A stretch of DNA of 9,471 nt from an uncultured Austwickia sp. GTDB lineage: Bacteria; Actinomycetota; Actinomycetes; Actinomycetales; Dermatophilaceae. The translations under genes were made by a program, and so were the position numbers. Location of the stretch: the NCBI GenBank assembly GCA_934678955.1, contig CAKUSI010000139.1, positions 1 through 9,471 of the forward strand, given 5' to 3'. Of this stretch, positions 1 through 5,584 are shown piece by piece. The stretch's first letter is position 1. The number at the start of each line of letters is the position of its first letter. Below the pieces are notes generated by a model that was not told where the DNA came from, did no database searches, and was given only the letters and a program-made list of their open reading frames with translations.

Positions 1-190
1 GCCAGTTGCCGCCCACGGGCGGGAGACGTACGCGACATGCCTGGCGGGCCGGGCCAGTTGCCGCCCACGGGCGGGAGACGTACGCGACATGCCTGGCGGG
101 CCGGGCCAGTTGCCGCCCACGGGCGGGAGGTGGCCGTGGGGACCTGCGTGGATGCGTACGGATGCCGCCCACGGGCGGGAGACGTACGGG
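1..190. repeat. 52-bp tandem repeat array with GC-rich inverted-repeat core
   Basis: Positions 1-52 and 53-104 are identical. A third unit starting at 105 matches for its first 25 bases and then diverges. A fourth, partial match (163-188) keeps the same register. The core CCGCCCACGGGCGG starts at 9, 61, 113 and 165, exactly 52 bp apart. The core is an inverted repeat (CCGCC/GGCGG arms) and is followed in units 1, 2 and 4 by GAGACGTACG, which contains the palindrome CGTACG. The array begins at or before the window edge and ends about 20 bp beyond the yqeC stop codon, so on the minus strand it forms the 3' flank of the operon. The repeated hairpins could end transcription or protect the mRNA end, but there is no T-tract. 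Confidence 0.9.
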
Positions 191-211
191 CTTGAGCTGG
201 TACCGCCTGGG

Positions 212-1048
212 CTACGCCCTTGCGTGCGGTGGCGCCTGGGTGGTCGGGGAAGAGACCGCCGACGTCGTCAGGACGGTGTGCACGCCGGGCAGGTGCTCGG
301 CGATCTCTCTCCCGAGCTTCCACGCGGTCAGGTCGTCGGCCTGGTTCAGCACCACGAGGGTGCGGTCCGGGAGCCAAGCGGCCAGCTTCTCGTTGTCCAG
401 GTAACCCGCCTGGATGAGGCGCGCCACCAGCGTCACGTCGATCGTGTCGGTCGGCTGCAGCTCGGCGCCCACGGCCTGCGGGGCCAGCTCGGCGCGGCAG
501 CACGCTTCCCCCAGCGGGCGCCCGAGGCTCGTCAGGCCGGTCACCACCAGGAGCAGGTCGGTCTCCGGCGGTACGACCGGCTCGTACTCACCGGGCACCT
601 TGATCGGCAGCCGACGGGACCCGTCGGCCTCGATGATCAGGACGTCGCAGGTGCTCCGCAGGGCCGCGAGCCCGTCGGGTCCGAAGCCGCCGAACTTCTC
701 GCCCCCGACCGGCTCCCCGGCCACCACCACTCCACCGAACTGGAGGGACGCCAGCCGGCCCAGCGCCTCCACCACGTCCGTGATCAGCGCAAGCTCGAGC
801 GACATCTTGGTCGTGGTGGTGATCACGACCCGAAGTCGGCGGGAGGCCAGCTCGTCGGCCAGCGCGTGCGCGATGCTCGTCTTCCCGCCGGCGCCGACCA
901 GGGCGACCACGAACGCGGGACCATCGGAACCCCTCAGTGCCCGGGCGGCGAGAGCCGCGTCGAGGCCGAAAGCCTCCACCAGCGGGCGCCCTGGGACGGC
1001 GCGTGCTTCAGAATCCCTCCACGCGGTGGTAGGCGCGGTCATCGCCAT
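212..1048 (-). CDS. yqeC: selenium cofactor biosynthesis protein YqeC
   Basis: This 278-residue protein matches the YqeC family, a putative P-loop nucleotide-binding protein found almost only in selenium-dependent molybdenum hydroxylase loci. Its exact reaction is not established. The Walker A-like segment VALVGAGGKTS lies at about residues 48-58 (Gly52 to Thr57). It is followed by the ITTTTKM segment typical of the family and by an LIIEADGSRRLPIK segment. The first ~40 residues are an Ala/Arg-rich leader before the P-loop. The ATG at 1048 is preceded by a perfect AGGAGG with a 9-nt spacer; a second ATG two codons later is less well placed. The gene is last in the cluster and overlaps the DUF3343 gene by 41 nt, which suggests translational coupling. 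It ends in TAG just before the 52-bp repeat array. Family assignment is confident; the biochemical role is inferred from context. Confidence 0.93.
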   Translation of the reverse strand: MAMTAPTTAWRDSEARAVPGRPLVEAFGLDAALAARALRGSDGPAFVVALVGAGGKTSIAHALADELASRRLRVVITTTTKMSLELALITDVVEALGRLASLQFGGVVVAGEPVGGEKFGGFGPDGLAALRSTCDVLIIEADGSRRLPIKVPGEYEPVVPPETDLLLVVTGLTSLGRPLGEACCRAELAPQAVGAELQPTDTIDVTLVARLIQAGYLDNEKLAAWLPDRTLVVLNQADDLTAWKLGREIAEHLPGVHTVLTTSAVSSPTTQAPPHARA

Positions 1049-1274
1049 AGCGGTACACCTCCTGGTGGGCCACGTCCGCCGCCGCGAGGAAGTCGGCGAG
1101 ACCCGGAGCGTCGGGTGGGGTCTTCCAGGCGAGCCCGCAGCCGGCCGAGATGGCGGCGGGCAGCGGGACGATCCGGCCCGGCAGCACGGCCGACCGCGCG
1201 GCGTCCTCGAACGCGAACGCCTCGTGCGTGCCGGAGAACGTGACCACCCAGGCAGAGGCCTCCATCGTCCTCAC
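1008..1274 (-). CDS. DUF3343 family putative Se/S carrier-like protein
   Basis: This is a small (88 aa) cytosolic protein of the DUF3343 (Se/S carrier-like) family. The WVVTFSGTHEAFAFE start and the central ISAGCGLAWK segment with a single conserved Cys (Cys46) are the family hallmarks. Members sit beside selenium genes and are thought to carry selenium or sulfur on that cysteine; this is family knowledge, not proven chemistry. The start is uncertain. GTG at 1274 overlaps the upstream aminotransferase stop as GTGA, a classic 4-nt coupled overlap, but has a weak SD. ATG at 1265 gives an 85-residue protein closer to the usual family N terminus, with GGTGA a few bases upstream. The 3' end overlaps the yqeC start by 41 nt and contains the yqeC Shine-Dalgarno site. 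There are no transmembrane segments or signal peptide. Confidence 0.87.
   Translation of the reverse strand: MRTMEASAWVVTFSGTHEAFAFEDAARSAVLPGRIVPLPAAISAGCGLAWKTPPDAPGLADFLAAADVAHQEVYRYGDDRAYHRVEGF
1058..1063 (-). promoter_or_regulatory. Shine-Dalgarno site of yqeC
   Basis: AGGAGG on the minus strand lies 9 nt before the ATG at 1048 and inside the DUF3343 coding sequence. It decides the longer MAMTAP start over the ATG six bases further in (15-nt spacer). It also shows that yqeC is initiated separately although the two genes overlap. Confidence 0.75.
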
Positions 1275-2431
1275 CCGCCCCCGTGGATGCGATCAAGGGC
1301 AGCGAGCGTGGCATCGATGTCCTCGGGCGTCGTGTCGTGGCCGGGGCTGAACCGGACCATCCCCACGGTTTGCGTCCCCAGCTTCTGGTGCAGCAGCGGC
1401 GCGCAATGGAAGCCGCCGCGGACGGCGATCTCGTCGATCTCCCAGAGGCGCCCCGCGACCACCTCGGAATCCATGACCGATCCCGCGGCGTCCAACACGT
1501 TGCCGGCCACAATCGGCAGGCGCCACGCGCTGCGCTCGATGGTCGGGGACCAGAACCAGCCGCGCTCCTCCAGCCCCGCCCGCAGCTGACGTGCCCGATC
1601 CATCGCCGCCTGCCACATCGTCGTGGGTCCATCGGCACCGCCCGCGTCCAGCACCACCTGGAGACCGGCGCCCAAACCGGCGATCCCGGGGCCGTTGAGG
1701 GTCCCGGCCTCCAGAGCCTCCGGGAGGCGCGCGGGCATGGTGCGGCTGAACGTGTCGAACCCGGTGCCGCCCATCAGCACCGGTTCCGGCTGGACGTCGG
1801 CGGCCAGGATCAACAGGCCGGTTCCCTGCGGCCCGAGCAGCGACTTGTGCCCGGCGCAGCACACCGCCGCGTACCCGTCAGCCATGGTGATCGGGAGCAG
1901 CCCCGCGGTCTGGGCCGCGTCCACCACGAGACGGACGCCCCGGTCGCGGCAGACTGCCGCGATGTCCTCGACGGGCTGGACGGTGCCGAGCACGTTCGAT
2001 CCGTGCGTCATGACGACCGCTGCGGTCTGCGGGCGCAGGTGGCTTGCCACGAGGTCGGCGTCGACCGCGCCGTCTCTCGCGGGGATGACCGTCAGCTCCA
2101 CCCCGCGGAGCGTGGCCGCGTAGAGGGGGCGCAGGACGGAGTTGTGCTCCAGGTCCGTGCACAGTACGTGGTCTCCGGGCCGCAGGAGTCCGGTGATGGC
2201 GAGGTTCAGCGCGCCGGACGCATTGGGCGTGAAGATCACTCGCTCGGGCCCCACCGCGTGGAAGAGCCGGGCCGCCCGCGACCGGGTCGCGAAGAGCGAC
2301 CGACCCGCGTCGAGACTCGCGCCGTGCCCGCCCCGGCCGGAGTTGCCGGAGTGCAGCATCGCGTCCTGGAGAGCCGCCAGCACCTCCGGCGGCTTGCGCA
2401 CCGTGGTTGCGCTGTTGTCGAGGTAGATCAT
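1271..2431 (-). CDS. class V aminotransferase, cysteine desulfurase-like (EF2568 family)
   Basis: This is a 386-residue PLP-dependent enzyme of the cysteine desulfurase/selenocysteine lyase superfamily, in the subgroup (EF2568 type) typical of selenium-dependent molybdenum hydroxylase loci. It begins MIYLDNSATT. MTHGSNVLGTVQP supplies the ring-stacking His, VVDAAQTAG the PLP-binding Asp, and CCAGHKSLLGPQGTG the Schiff-base Lys196. GGFHCAPLLH carries the catalytic Cys343 in the SufS/CsdB-like position. It probably releases S0 or Se0 from cysteine or selenocysteine as an enzyme-bound persulfide or perselenide and feeds SelD or the cofactor; the substrate is inferred. The ATG at 2431 fits the family N terminus and lies only 5 nt after the yqeB stop, with GAGG overlapping that stop 3 nt before the ATG. 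The open frame continues upstream to 2980, but that part overlaps yqeB and is low-complexity Arg/Gly. The stop overlaps the next gene's GTG. Confidence 0.94.
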   Translation of the reverse strand: MIYLDNSATTVRKPPEVLAALQDAMLHSGNSGRGGHGASLDAGRSLFATRSRAARLFHAVGPERVIFTPNASGALNLAITGLLRPGDHVLCTDLEHNSVLRPLYAATLRGVELTVIPARDGAVDADLVASHLRPQTAAVVMTHGSNVLGTVQPVEDIAAVCRDRGVRLVVDAAQTAGLLPITMADGYAAVCCAGHKSLLGPQGTGLLILAADVQPEPVLMGGTGFDTFSRTMPARLPEALEAGTLNGPGIAGLGAGLQVVLDAGGADGPTTMWQAAMDRARQLRAGLEERGWFWSPTIERSAWRLPIVAGNVLDAAGSVMDSEVVAGRLWEIDEIAVRGGFHCAPLLHQKLGTQTVGMVRFSPGHDTTPEDIDATLAALDRIHGGG

Positions 2432-2436
2432 GGGCC

Positions 2437-3330
2437 TCAGGCCCCGGCGGCGGCCGAGGCCACGTCCCGTCCACGCCCGGGGCCCCAGAGCCCCTGGCGA
2501 GTGAGCCCGAGCAGCACGGCGTCGAGCGCGCCACCGCCGACCGCGCGGGACTTGTCGGAGATCGTGTCGCAACAGTCGACCATCTCCAACCGCGGGTCCA
2601 CGTCCGCGATCTTGAATCGCTCCGGCACCTCGAAGCCGTCCGGAATCATGCCCCGGATGACGCCCGCGATCGTGGACTTCACCTCGGTACGGCCCTGCGG
2701 CCCGGCGATGACACAGATCGTTTCGCTCTCGTCGACGACGTCGCCGATGCCGCGCAGCACCTCTACGACGCCTGCTGCGGGGGAGTGCAGGACGCGCTCC
2801 TCGGCGCGACCCGCGATGAGGCCGGGGACGCCGGTGTTGGGCAGGGCCGCGCCGGTGAGCAGCACCTGACCGAGGAAGTGACCGCGCATCGTCTCCACAA
2901 CCAGGTGGACGTCCTCGCCGGCGGTGAAGCCGGGGCCGCAGCCGACCGTAACCGGCGCCATGCCCATGTGTGTCCCGCAATTACGTTTGGCGAGAATGGC
3001 GTCGACGAGCGCGATCGGGCGCAGCGTGGTCAGAGACCGGGCCTCCGGGTCGGCCAGCACGGCGACCGGGAAGCCATCCGCGTCCCACGACTCGAAGAGC
3101 TCCACCGCCTGATCCGGCGTGTCCACGCGGACACCCGTGAGGTCCTCGACGGACCAACGCCCCTCGTGGATGGCGGGGCACAAGGCTGCCTTCCAGCGGA
3201 TCGCCATCGGGTTCGGCACTTCCAAGGCGACTACGTCGAAACCGGCATGAGCCAGCTTCTGGATCGCACCCGTCGCGATGTCGCCCGCACCGCGGACGAC
3301 GACCAGGTGGGGGCTGTAGTCGCCTGCCAT
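2437..3330 (-). CDS. yqeB: SDMH system accessory protein, YqeB family
   Basis: This 297-residue protein matches the YqeB (EF2563) family, a marker of selenium-dependent molybdenum hydroxylase systems whose biochemical role is unknown. The N-terminal HLVVVRGAGDIATG segment (about residues 8-21) is the family's Rossmann-like glycine motif. KRNCGTHMGMAPVTVGCGPGFTAG and VVETMRGHFLGQVL form the conserved centre. HSPAAGVVEVLRGIGDVV resembles a lipoyl/biotinyl-like barrel turn but lacks the acceptor lysine. ISDKSRAVGGGALDAVL closes the conserved core. I chose the ATG at 3330 because homologues begin a few residues before the VVVRGAGD strand; its SD (GGGAG, 12-nt spacer) is mediocre. A GTG at 3372 adds 14 Arg-rich residues and has a better-placed GAGG with a 7-nt spacer, so it is a real alternative. 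It is the first gene of the tightly packed yqeB-aminotransferase-DUF3343-yqeC block. Confidence 0.92.
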   Translation of the reverse strand: MAGDYSPHLVVVRGAGDIATGAIQKLAHAGFDVVALEVPNPMAIRWKAALCPAIHEGRWSVEDLTGVRVDTPDQAVELFESWDADGFPVAVLADPEARSLTTLRPIALVDAILAKRNCGTHMGMAPVTVGCGPGFTAGEDVHLVVETMRGHFLGQVLLTGAALPNTGVPGLIAGRAEERVLHSPAAGVVEVLRGIGDVVDESETICVIAGPQGRTEVKSTIAGVIRGMIPDGFEVPERFKIADVDPRLEMVDCCDTISDKSRAVGGGALDAVLLGLTRQGLWGPGRGRDVASAAAGA

Positions 3331-3416
3331 TGTCACGATGCGCTCCCTCGGGGTCCGCCGACTCGGATCCACGTCTGGTCCTCAGGTCCTGACGAGCAGT
3401 GTGGTGATCAAGCCTT

Positions 3417-3496
3417 GGTGTTCAAGCCAGGTGTCCGGGCCCGGTGTTCAAGGCTGGTGTTCAAGACTGGTGTTCTGGCCTTGGGGTTCAGGGCTT
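3417..3496. repeat. degenerate 13-bp tandem repeat between yedF and yqeB
   Basis: Consecutive units start at 3417, 3430, 3443, 3456 and 3469: GGTGTTCAAGCCA, GGTGTCCGGGCCC, GGTGTTCAAGGCT, GGTGTTCAAGACT and GGTGTTCTGGCCT. After one extra base, a sixth decayed unit (GGGGTTCAGGGCTT, 3483-3496) overlaps the yedF stop codon at 3488-3490. The array fills most of the 115-157-nt gap between the two genes. It contains no convincing gene or terminator. Confidence 0.85.
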
Positions 3497-4102
3497 GATG
3501 ATCACGTCGGCGGCCATCTGCTTCTCGACGATCACGTACATGTTGGTGATCGACCCGACCTGCAGCTGCTCGGTCAGGCCGTAGTGGTTCAGGCACGCCC
3601 CGCAGCTCATGACCTCGACGCCCTCGGCTTCCAGCGCGCGCAGGTCGTCCAGGCAGGGCGAGCCCTCGGTGGTCATGCGTACGCCGGCGTTGTAGAAGAG
3701 GATCGTCTCCGGCAGCGTGTCCTGCTCGGAAAGCGCGTAAAGGAACCCGCTGAGCAGCGTGCGCCCGAGCCGCTCATCCCCCTCGCCCATCGTGTCCGAC
3801 GACACCACGACGATCCGGCGGGCAGCGCCAGGCGCTCCCGACGCCGGGCTCGCCTCCGGAGCCGCTTCTGGTGCCACCCCACTGGTGCCCTTGGTGATCG
3901 TGACGTGGTAGTCCCCGGGGTTCTGCTCGCCCTTGGCCAGCACGTGGCCCTTCTGCGTCGCGAACTTGGCCAGGTTGTCTACCGCGGTCTCGTTGTCGAC
4001 GATGACCTGCAACTCCTCGCCGACGCCGAGCGCGCCCAGCCTTTTCTTGGTCTCGATGACGGGAAGTGGGCAGACCTTGCCGGTCATGTCGAGGGTCTCC
4101 AC
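3488..4102 (-). CDS. yedF: selenium metabolism protein YedF (TusA-like plus DsrE-like)
   Basis: This is a 204-residue two-domain protein of the selenium-associated YedF family. Residues ~1-70 form a TusA/SirA-like domain (METLDMTGKVCPLPVIETKK) with the CPxP motif and its sulfur/selenium-carrying Cys11. A linker rich in Ala, Pro, Ser and Gly (~72-95) leads to a DsrE/DsrF-like domain (IVVVSSDTMGEGDERLGRTLLSGFLYAL...). That domain holds a second cysteine pair, SCGACLNHYG (Cys167 and Cys170). Both domains suit persulfide or perselenide relay. The family co-occurs with SelD, and the proposed role is handing selenium to or from SelD; this is inferred. The start is GTG at 4102, supported by AAGGAG with a 5-nt spacer. 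An internal ATG at codon 6 would clip the first beta-strand. It lies 183 nt after selD, with an 11-bp repeat array in the gap. Confidence 0.94.
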   Translation of the reverse strand: METLDMTGKVCPLPVIETKKRLGALGVGEELQVIVDNETAVDNLAKFATQKGHVLAKGEQNPGDYHVTITKGTSGVAPEAAPEASPASGAPGAARRIVVVSSDTMGEGDERLGRTLLSGFLYALSEQDTLPETILFYNAGVRMTTEGSPCLDDLRALEAEGVEVMSCGACLNHYGLTEQLQVGSITNMYVIVEKQMAADVIIKP

Positions 4103-4107
4103 GTGCG

Positions 4108-4113
4108 CTCCTT
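4108..4113 (-). promoter_or_regulatory. Shine-Dalgarno site of yedF
   Basis: AAGGAG on the minus strand lies 5 nt before a GTG codon at 4102. This favours GTG initiation over the ATG at 4087, which has no comparable upstream site. Confidence 0.75.
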
Positions 4114-4129
4114 CATCGACGGGGTCGTC

Positions 4130-4184
4130 GTTCGATCCGTGTTCGATCCTTGTTCGATTCGTGTTCGGTCCTTGTTCGATCTGT
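4130..4184. repeat. 11-bp tandem repeat, five units, between selD and yedF
   Basis: Five exactly spaced 11-mers start at 4130, 4141, 4152, 4163 and 4174: GTTCGATCCGT, GTTCGATCCTT, GTTCGATTCGT, GTTCGGTCCTT and GTTCGATCTGT. The period is close to one helical turn. The array lies 17 nt upstream of the yedF Shine-Dalgarno site, in what would be the yedF leader or promoter region. It is AT-richer than its surroundings. Confidence 0.92.
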
Positions 4185-4285
4185 GCCTTGCCACGGTCTG
4201 AAGTTGTTGGCCCGGTGCCTGGCGGCTAGTGGCCAGCGGCCAGAGGCAGCGGGAAGACCCTCGGTGGACGGGTCGCGATGAGCGG

Positions 4286-5386
4286 TCAGCGCACCACGAT
4301 GGAAGGTTGGTCTCCCTCGCGGGTGCCGATCGAGCCGATGATCGCTGCACCCAAGCCTAGGCCGGAGCGTGCGCGGGCGCTCTGCAGCTCGCCGACGTAG
4401 CGCTGCGCCTGGGCGTGCGGGAGCGCCACCAGCAGCCCCCCCGACGTCTGGGGGTCGAACAGCAACTCCTCCACCCCGAACGGGACGCCGTCGAAGCGGA
4501 TCCGCTCGCCCGCGTGAGCGCGATTACGCTGCGCGGCAGCCGTGAGATAGAAGTCGTCGGCCAAGCGCGCCGCGCCCGGCAGTTGGGGGATCGAGATCGA
4601 CTCCAGCGTTACCGCACGGTCAGTGCCGACCATCTCCAGGACGTGCCCGGCGAGGCCGAACCCGGTGACGTCGGTGGCCGCGTGCACGTCGAGGTCCGCG
4701 AGCAGCTCGCTGGCCTCCTTGTTGAGCGCGGCCATCGACTCCAGCGCCATCGCGTAGCCCTTCGTCGACGCGGCGTCCACCCGGTGCGCGGCGCATACGA
4801 TGCCGGTGCCGAGCGGCTTGGTCAGGACGAGCGCGTCACCGGGACGGCCCGTGTCGTTGCGCCAGATCCGGCGCGGGTCGACGATGCCGCCCACCGACAT
4901 CCCGTACTTGATCCCCTTGTCCACGATCGAGTGCCCGCCGGCGAGGCTGGCGCCGGCCTCCTGAACCTTCTCCGCGCCGCCGGACATGATGGCCCCGAGC
5001 AGGTTGAGGTCCTCATCCTCGGGGAAGCAGACGATGTTGAGCGCGGTGCGTACGACCCCGCCCATCGCCCACACATCGGACATGGCGTTGCTGGCGGCGA
5101 TCTGCCCGAAGGCGTATGGGTCCTCCACCACCGGCGGGAAGAAGTCGAGCGTGTGCACGAGGGCGAGCTCGTCGGTGATTCGCAGGACCGCGGCGTCGTC
5201 GGCGCTGTCGTAGCCGACGAGCAGATCCGGATCCGGATGTGCCGGCGCGGGGAGTCGGGAGAGCACGCGGGACAGGACAGCCGGGCCGAGCTTGGCGGTG
5301 CATCCCCCGCCGGAGCAGAACAGGACCGGCTCGCCACTCCACCCCGTGGCGACGGGCGACGGGCTGTCGGTGCTGCCGTCGGTCAT
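4286..5386 (-). CDS. selD: selenide, water dikinase (selenophosphate synthetase)
   Basis: SelD makes selenophosphate from selenide and ATP in the cytosol. This copy has 366 residues. The flexible N-terminal loop reads SGGGCTAKLGP, with the catalytic pair Cys29 and Lys32 (equivalent to E. coli Cys17 and Lys20). The neighbouring second Cys of E. coli is Ala here. The codon at Cys29 is TGC, so this is a Cys-form, not a Sec-form, enzyme. Further family motifs are GYDSADDAAV, NAMSDVWAMGG, AGGHSI, HAATDVTGFGLAGHVLEM and LLFDPQTSGGLLVAL. The ATG at 5386 has AGGAAGAGG just upstream (4-nt spacer); the GTG at 5419 is unsupported. It is second in the cluster, 189 nt after xdh and beyond a strong hairpin, so it may also have its own promoter. 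No selA, selB or selC is in view, which fits an SDMH-dedicated or shared SelD. Confidence 0.97.
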   Translation of the reverse strand: MTDGSTDSPSPVATGWSGEPVLFCSGGGCTAKLGPAVLSRVLSRLPAPAHPDPDLLVGYDSADDAAVLRITDELALVHTLDFFPPVVEDPYAFGQIAASNAMSDVWAMGGVVRTALNIVCFPEDEDLNLLGAIMSGGAEKVQEAGASLAGGHSIVDKGIKYGMSVGGIVDPRRIWRNDTGRPGDALVLTKPLGTGIVCAAHRVDAASTKGYAMALESMAALNKEASELLADLDVHAATDVTGFGLAGHVLEMVGTDRAVTLESISIPQLPGAARLADDFYLTAAAQRNRAHAGERIRFDGVPFGVEELLFDPQTSGGLLVALPHAQAQRYVGELQSARARSGLGLGAAIIGSIGTREGDQPSIVVR

Positions 5387-5390
5387 GTGA

Positions 5391-5399
5391 CCTCTTCCT
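5391..5399 (-). promoter_or_regulatory. Shine-Dalgarno site of selD
   Basis: AGGAAGAGG on the minus strand ends 4 nt before the ATG at 5386 and decides the start. The upstream GTG at 5419 would place this site inside the coding sequence. Confidence 0.75.
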
Positions 5400-5524
5400 G
5401 GGAGTCCGGTCACGCGCACGCGCGCGATGAGACGTGAGTATGCGCCGAGAGGCGCGAGTCACGCAGACGGGCGGGGCCACACGCAGGGCCACGCGTGGAG
5501 GGGGCACTTGGGTGGGTGCCAAGC

Positions 5525-5555
5525 GGCCCCCGCGCTTGTTCGAAGCGCGGGGGCC
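5525..5555 (-). terminator. strong hairpin after xdh (terminator or processing stem)
   Basis: GGCCCCCGCGCTT (5525-5537) pairs perfectly with AAGCGCGGGGGCC (5543-5555) around the 5-nt loop GTTCG, a 13-bp stem. On the minus strand it lies about 20 nt downstream of the xdh stop. No T-tract follows, which is common for high-GC terminators. A small CTTGG/CCAAG stem (5507-5523) comes next. It could end most xdh transcripts or stabilise the xdh 3' end while some transcripts read through into selD. Confidence 0.8.
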
Positions 5556-5564
5556 TCCAGTGGT

Positions 5565-5584
5565 CTCAGTGAGCCTCAGTGAGC
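5565..5584. repeat. 10-bp tandem duplication at the xdh stop codon
   Basis: CTCAGTGAGC occurs twice back to back (5565-5574 and 5575-5584). The right copy contains the end of xdh including its TGA; the left copy is just downstream. It looks like a slipped-strand duplication with no effect on the protein. Confidence 0.8.

Noticed and set aside
1..190. CRISPR array
   Set aside because: Copies 1 and 2 are identical over the whole 52-bp unit with no unique spacers, and there are no cas genes.
2432..2980. N-terminal extension of the aminotransferase to 569 residues
   Set aside because: It overlaps the well-supported yqeB gene in another frame and is Arg/Gly/Pro-rich. The family N terminus IYLDNSATT begins at 2431.
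4130..4184. Possible tRNA (GTTCGATCC resembles a T-arm)
   Set aside because: The sequence is repeated every 11 bp and no acceptor, D or anticodon arms can be drawn around it.
5290..5310. Selenocysteine codon in SelD
   Set aside because: The active-site codon is TGC (Cys29), not TGA, and the frame is otherwise uninterrupted.
5411..5426. Alternating purine-pyrimidine tract (possible Z-DNA) upstream of selD
   Set aside because: Only 16 nt long and common by chance in such GC-rich DNA; no other sign of function.
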